A stretch of DNA of 64,000 nucleotides from Polyangiaceae bacterium (GTDB lineage: Bacteria > Myxococcota_A > Polyangia > Polyangiales > Polyangiaceae). The stretch spans positions 682,001 to 746,000 of the forward strand of contig JACKEB010000012.1 of NCBI GenBank assembly GCA_020633205.1, in the 5' to 3' direction. Of this stretch, positions 60,056 to 64,000 are shown piece by piece; positions within the stretch are counted from its first letter, which is position 1, and each line of letters begins with the position of its first letter. The notes under the pieces were generated by a model that did no database searches, was not told where the DNA came from, and saw only the letters and a program-made list of their open reading frames with translations. Position numbers and translations under genes: made by a program.

Positions 60056-62023
60056 ATGGAGCCTTCAGCGAACGCCTTCGAGCAAACCGTTCACACGATT
60101 CAGTTTCTCTCGGCGGACGCCGTGCAGAAAGCCAACAGCGGCCACCCGGGAACGCCGATGGCGCTCGCTGGGATCACTGTGGATGTGTTCACGCGTCACC
60201 TTCGCTACAACCCGGAGGATCCCGCTTGGCCGAACCGCGATCGCTTCGTGCTCTCCTGCGGTCACGCCTCGATGTTGCTGTACTCCACGCTGCACCTCGC
60301 TGGCTACGACCTGAGCCTGGATGACCTGGTGAACTTCCGCCAGTGGGGCAGCAAGACGCCGGGTCACCCCGAAGTCGGTCACACGCCGGGCGTGGAGACC
60401 ACCACGGGTCCGCTGGGGCAAGGCGTCGGAAACGCGGTGGGCATGGCCCTCGCGAGCAAGCTTCAGGGGGCGCGCATCAGCGACGGCGCGCCGCTGATCG
60501 ACTACCGGGTGTTCGCGCTGTGCAGCGACGGCGACCTGATGGAAGGCGTCGCTGCTGAGGCGGCGTCTCTCGCCGGGCAGCTCAAGCTCGACAACCTGGT
60601 GATGGTCTACGACGACAACAAGATCACCATCGACGGAGACACCAGCATCACGTTCACCGAAGACGTGGGTGCCCGCTTCGAAGCCTACGGCTGGTTCGTG
60701 CAGCACGCCGACGGGCACAATCCTGAGCAGTTCCGTGCGGCACTGGATGCGGCAGTCGCCGAGCGCGCGCGCCCTAGCCTGATCGTCGCCCGTACCCATA
60801 TCGGCATCGGCGCGCCCACCAAGCAGGACACGCCGGATGCCCACGGGGCACCCCTGGGCGAGAGCGAAATCCAGGGTGCCAAGAAGAACGCCGGCTGGCC
60901 CGAGAACGAGCACTTCCGCATCGCGCCCGAGGCGCTCGAGGTGTTTGCTGCGCGCAAGGTTGAGAACCTCGAACTCTACGCCGCGTGGCAAGCCCGGGTG
61001 AGCAAACTCAGCGGGGAGGGGAAGGAAGCCTTTGCTGCGTTCCTTGGTGAGCGCAAAGCCGAGGACCTGCTCGGCAAGCTGTGCGAGGGCCTGGAGGCGA
61101 AGGCTGACGCGACGCGCTCGATCGCCGCGAAGGTGGAACAACAGGTCGCCGCGCTGTGTCCTCGTCTGGTGGGCGGCTCCGCGGATCTGGCGGGCAGCTG
61201 CAAGACGACGATCAAGGGCGCAGCAGACGTTGGTCCGGGTGCATTTTCTGGGCGGAATATGCACTTCGGGATCCGCGAGCATGGCATGGGTTCGATCATG
61301 AACGGCCTCGCGCTTTCGGGGTTCGTGCCGTTTGGCTCGACGTTCTTGATCTTCAGCGACTACATGCGGCCGTCGATCCGTCTGGCCGGACTGATGGAGC
61401 AGCAGGCGATCTACGTGTTCACCCACGACAGCGTGCTGCTTGGTGAAGATGGACCGACACATCAACCCATCGAGCAACTCGCGGCTCTGCGACTGATCCC
61501 GAACCTCCACGTGGTGCGCCCGGCGGACGCCTATGAGTGCGCCTTCGCGTGGGCCCACGCGATGCAGCGCACCTCGGGCCCGACGGCCATCGTGCTCTCG
61601 CGGCAGAAGGTGCCGGAGCTCACTCGCGATGGCGGACTCGACCTACAAGCGATCGCACGGGGTGCGTACGTCGTGTCTGGTGACGCGAATGCCGACTTCT
61701 GCTTGATGGCGAGCGGCAGCGAAGTGGGCCTTGCCGTGGACGTTGCCAAGGCGCTGGGCGAACAAGGCAAGACGGCGCGCGTCGTCTCGGTGCCTTGCTT
61801 GGAGCTGTTCGAAGCGCTCGACGTGAGCGCGCGCAAGTCACTGCTCGGCAGCGGCAAGCGCGTCAGCCTGGAAGCGGGACGCGCGTTGCCGTGGAAGCAC
61901 CTCGTGGGTGAAGACGGTGTGTGTATCTCCCTCGAACACTTCGGCGCGTCAGCTCCGGATAAGGAACTGGCGAAACAGTTCGGCCTCACTGTCGATGGAG
62001 TGCTGAAGAAGCTGCTCGGCTGA
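60056..62023 (+). CDS. tkt: Transketolase
   Basis: The 655-residue protein has the transketolase order. The N-terminal thiamine-diphosphate domain has NSGHPGTPM, GPLGQGVGNAVG and SDGDLMEGVAAEA...DDNKITIDG. The pyrimidine domain has GGSADLAGS, HFGIREHGMGSIMNGLAL and the LGEDGPTHQPIEQLA segment. A C-terminal domain follows (ARVVSVPCLELFEA). The catalytic His, Glu and Asp positions are present. It transfers two-carbon ketol units in the pentose phosphate and Calvin cycles. ATG 60056 is preferred over an upstream ATG at 59984 that would overlap mltG and add a basic leader. The frame after its stop remains open through three 21-bp repeats. Confidence 0.96.
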   Translation: MEPSANAFEQTVHTIQFLSADAVQKANSGHPGTPMALAGITVDVFTRHLRYNPEDPAWPNRDRFVLSCGHASMLLYSTLHLAGYDLSLDDLVNFRQWGSKTPGHPEVGHTPGVETTTGPLGQGVGNAVGMALASKLQGARISDGAPLIDYRVFALCSDGDLMEGVAAEAASLAGQLKLDNLVMVYDDNKITIDGDTSITFTEDVGARFEAYGWFVQHADGHNPEQFRAALDAAVAERARPSLIVARTHIGIGAPTKQDTPDAHGAPLGESEIQGAKKNAGWPENEHFRIAPEALEVFAARKVENLELYAAWQARVSKLSGEGKEAFAAFLGERKAEDLLGKLCEGLEAKADATRSIAAKVEQQVAALCPRLVGGSADLAGSCKTTIKGAADVGPGAFSGRNMHFGIREHGMGSIMNGLALSGFVPFGSTFLIFSDYMRPSIRLAGLMEQQAIYVFTHDSVLLGEDGPTHQPIEQLAALRLIPNLHVVRPADAYECAFAWAHAMQRTSGPTAIVLSRQKVPELTRDGGLDLQAIARGAYVVSGDANADFCLMASGSEVGLAVDVAKALGEQGKTARVVSVPCLELFEALDVSARKSLLGSGKRVSLEAGRALPWKHLVGEDGVCISLEHFGASAPDKELAKQFGLTVDGVLKKLLG

Positions 62024-62026
62024 GCG

Positions 62027-62089
62027 TGCGTTTCTGTCAGCGGAGCCTGCGCTTCTGTCGACGGAGCCTGCGTTTCTGTCAGCGGAGCT
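62027..62089 (+). repeat. Three tandem 21-bp repeats just after tkt
   Basis: Three contiguous 21-base units starting at 62027, 62048 and 62069 share the pattern TGCGTTTCTGTCAGCGGAGCC with a few changes. They begin four bases after the tkt stop. In the tkt frame they would encode ACVSVSG-type heptads, but the frame is entered only through a TGA. They may be a slipped duplication or an RNA element. Confidence 0.9.
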
Positions 62090-62207
62090 GCAGCGCCACC
62101 GCGCATCACCCGAGCAGTCTTTACAGCACGCCGCGCCCTCGCGTAGCGTGAGCCCGCTTGGTGCGCGATGGGCGCTCACCTGTGTTGGCTGTGTCGAGGG
62201 AGCGAGA

Positions 62208-62546
62208 GTGAGTCTTCCGATCGTCCTGGTGCCGCATCCCCACGTGCGGGTGGATCCCAAGGTGCTCGCGGGTAGTCCGTTCGTGGTTGGCTCCCGCGTG
62301 CCAGTGCGGCGCTTGTTCGGCTTCTATCGCAACGGCGCGACCGTCGAGACGTTGCTCAAGCGTTACCCCCAACTCGGTCCGGCTAAGGTGATGGACGCCC
62401 TGGCGTTCGCCTTGGATAACCCCGAGGTGATGGAGGCGGACATCGCTCGTGAGCAGAACCTGCTCCAGAAGAGCGGCGCCAAACCCTCGCTCGGAGCAAC
62501 GGCATTGAAACAGATCCCGCTGCCCTTCGACCCAGACGGCAAGTAG
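62208..62546 (+). CDS. DUF433-family protein (antitoxin-like)
   Basis: The 112-residue protein contains the DUF433 pattern: RVDPKVLAGSPFVVGSRVPVRRLF, then GATVETLLKRYPQLGPAKVMDALAFALDN. This helix-turn-helix-like fold occurs in antitoxins of the VapB/MazE-like group and in stand-alone proteins. No PIN-domain toxin is next to it. GTG 62208 is chosen because of the GGGAGCGAGA site just before it; a longer frame from 62148 is less likely. The C-terminal 40 residues (LLQKSGAKPSLGATALKQIP) are unstructured. The role here is unknown. Confidence 0.82.
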   Translation: MSLPIVLVPHPHVRVDPKVLAGSPFVVGSRVPVRRLFGFYRNGATVETLLKRYPQLGPAKVMDALAFALDNPEVMEADIAREQNLLQKSGAKPSLGATALKQIPLPFDPDGK

Positions 62547-63202
62547 GTCGAACGTCTCGCTTCGAGGCAGGGCGCGGATACGTGGGGTATGCCGGCGTGG
62601 AAATGCTGGCGCGGTAACAGGCCGGCGCCGCCAAGAGCCTAAATTTGCGGCTCTTCCGCCCTGGGCTAGGCCGTTTTTTGGTGAGCCGGTTCGCGCTCTC
62701 TGCGCGTCTAGCCTGCGTTGGCTTAGGGGACCCTGCGAGCTCCCTCTCAGCGGGCGGGTCTCCATCCGAACCCCTGATTTTCGCGCTTTCACCCGTTGCC
62801 GATCCCCGGAAACGACGCTTGCTTACTCTATTCTCCAGTCGCTCCTGCGCGTTGATCGCGGTGCACCACGGTTTGCAAGCGCATCACCCGGGCCTCCCCA
62901 CGGCGCAAATTTGCCGTCGCGCGGAAACTGGCTCTTTACAACGTGGCGGAATGGGGCGAAAAGCGCGCCCAGGGCTACACCCCAAAGCGGCACCCAATGT
63001 TGGGGCCTCGCGGGGAAGCCTAGCGCAAACCCCCACGAATAAGGGTTGCAATGCTTAGCCGAGGTGTCGGATCTTCCCGGCCCTCGGAAGAGACCGAGTG
63101 AGGGATTGAAGTCACATCAAGCAGCCAGCCTTCGATCGTGAAGCTGGGAGTGTGGCGCTGAGTTGTACGGCCCAGGGTTGGGCCCGAGGAGGTTTTAGGA
63201 AC
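62547..63202. other. Long intergenic region without recognisable gene
   Basis: This 656-bp region precedes the Cys-rich repeat lipoprotein. One frame of 138 codons is present (62645-63058) but has no family features and ill-fitting composition (many Ser, Arg and His runs). A CCCCAA/TTGGGG dyad lies at 62980-63005. A GAGGAGG site at 63186 serves the next gene. Promoter and leader are expected here. Confidence 0.5.
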
Positions 63203-64000
63203 ATGCGTAGGCGGAACGTAAATCGGCTGATCGGAATTTCGGCTCTGGTGTTGTCACCGGCTCTCATGAACTGCGGCGGCGGTCTTCCCGGCATGCCCGG
63301 CATGCCCGGTGGTGATTGCCCCTCGGATCCGGAGGCGATTGCCAGCGCATCCTTCGGCCTCAAGGGCGAGCTCGAGGGTAAGGTCAAGGCAGGTCTCCAG
63401 GCTTCGGCCAACCTGCAGAACCTGGCCGTCGAGGTCGAGGGTGAGGTCGCGGCAGCTTGTGCCGGTCTCGCCATGGATCTCGGTGCCAGCGAGGAAGACA
63501 CCAAGCCCGCCGAAGACGGCCCCGGCAAGAAGGCGGAAGCCGCCTGCCAAGCCGCCGTCAAGGTGCTCGGCGAGGTGAAGGCCAAGGCCTCCGGCAGCCT
63601 CAAGGTCGAGGTCGTGCCCCCGAAGTGCAGCGCTTCGATGGACGCGATGGCCGAGTGCGCCGGTTCCTGCGACGCGAGCGTGACCCCCGGCTCTGCCGAG
63701 GTGCAGTGCGAGGGTGGCGAGATCAGTGGCCAGTGCGGTGGCAAGTGCGAGGGTGAGTGCACCGTCGAAGCTGGCGCCGAGTGCTCCGGCTCCTGCAGCG
63801 GCACCTGCTCCGGCTCTTGCAGCGCTGACTTCAGCGGCAAGTGCGGTGGCAAGTGCGACGGCAAGTGCGATGGCACGGCCACCAAGGCTGGCGGCGCCGA
63901 GTGCGCTGGCACCTGCGAAGGCAAGTGCGACGCCAAGGCCGAAGGCAAGTGCGGCGGCGAGTGCGGCGGTTCCTGCGACGCGAGCTGTACGGCCAAGGCC
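63203..64000 (+). CDS. Secreted protein with Cys-Gly (CxGxC) repeats, C-terminus beyond window
   Basis: The frame begins at ATG 63203 after a ribosome site and is open at the window edge (266 residues visible). It has a signal peptide (LIGISALVLSPALMNC, where the lipobox-like LMNC is non-canonical), then a Gly/Pro/Met segment and a helical region of about 100 residues (KGELEGKVKAGLQASANLQNL) rich in Ala, Val and Lys. From about residue 140 comes a long run of cysteines spaced every 3-4 residues with Gly between: CGGKCEGEC, CSGSCSGTCSGSC, CGGKCDGKCDG, CEGKCDAK. The repeats would form a metal-binding or disulfide-laddered rod. No known family is recognised. Confidence 0.85.
   Translation, partial: MRRRNVNRLIGISALVLSPALMNCGGGLPGMPGMPGGDCPSDPEAIASASFGLKGELEGKVKAGLQASANLQNLAVEVEGEVAAACAGLAMDLGASEEDTKPAEDGPGKKAEAACQAAVKVLGEVKAKASGSLKVEVVPPKCSASMDAMAECAGSCDASVTPGSAEVQCEGGEISGQCGGKCEGECTVEAGAECSGSCSGTCSGSCSADFSGKCGGKCDGKCDGTATKAGGAECAGTCEGKCDAKAEGKCGGECGGSCDASCTAKA

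Noticed and set aside
62027..62089. CRISPR or VNTR regulatory array
   Set aside because: The three units are contiguous without spacers. I kept it as a simple tandem repeat.
62645..63058. 137-residue frame upstream of the Cys-repeat gene
   Set aside because: Amino-acid composition and lack of any motif suggest non-coding DNA; it also contains the dyad at 62980-63005.

Overview
The window is high-GC DNA (roughly two thirds G+C by eye) packed with genes on both strands. It holds many exported lipoproteins with Gly/Ser/Ala/Thr-rich linkers, a C-factor-like short-chain dehydrogenase, metzincin lipoproteins and a cytochrome P450. This mix suggests a myxobacterium (Myxococcota, probably Polyangiales). 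That is inferred from gene style only. I see no rRNA, tRNA, IS element, prophage or CRISPR array; it looks like chromosomal backbone with accessory lipoprotein blocks.

Layout. 1-5.1 kb: a partial lipoprotein, an unknown protein, an MMACHC/CblC-like vitamin B12 protein whose start overlaps that of a divergent C45-type acyltransferase, and a CPBP membrane protease. 5.1-5.65 kb: an intergenic block of paired repeats with a 9-bp period. 5.65-11.7 kb, minus strand: ABC1 kinase, SDR, Rep-like helicase and an exported protein. 11.8-16.5 kb: MBL-fold hydrolase, iron alcohol dehydrogenase, a His-rich-domain lipoprotein, a strong hairpin, a dispanin-like membrane protein and a lipoprotein with four Tudor/SH3-like modules. 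16.5-23.9 kb, minus strand: the most coherent system here, a carrier-protein (CysO/Mec+) cysteine pathway. In transcription order it has an Rrf2 regulator, CysK, an E1-like adenylyltransferase lacking its N-terminus, CysO, a 98-residue E1-like fragment carrying that N-terminal signature, a CysM-type synthase, a JAMM peptidase and two exported proteins coupled by overlapping frames. 24-25.4 kb: a secernin-like C69 hydrolase. 25.9-32.1 kb: three tandem paralogous metzincin lipoproteins. 32.2-43 kb: a small Cys-tailed lipoprotein, acyl-CoA ligase, MiaB, gamma-carbonic anhydrase, an orphan ThiS, a TetR/P450 divergent pair, a VanW protein and an L,D-transpeptidase. 43-47.4 kb: a GH15 hydrolase facing a fused trehalose-6-phosphate synthase/phosphatase. 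47.5-55 kb: a site-2 protease with a helical-repeat tail, two SUMF1-fold proteins, a degenerate SEDS-family protein, an unknown soluble protein and a metallophosphoesterase. 55.1-64 kb: an aromatic-repeat exported protein coupled to hisS, then ruvX, mltG, tkt, a DUF433 protein and a partial Cys-rich repeat lipoprotein.

Strongest leads: the apparently split E1 in the cysteine operon with its coupled exported proteins; the MMACHC-like protein with an added Cys motif and an overlapping divergent start; the SUMF1-fold pair beside a SEDS protein with altered catalytic motifs; the CxGxC-repeat lipoprotein at the right edge; and a 9-bp-period intergenic repeat family present at two sites.
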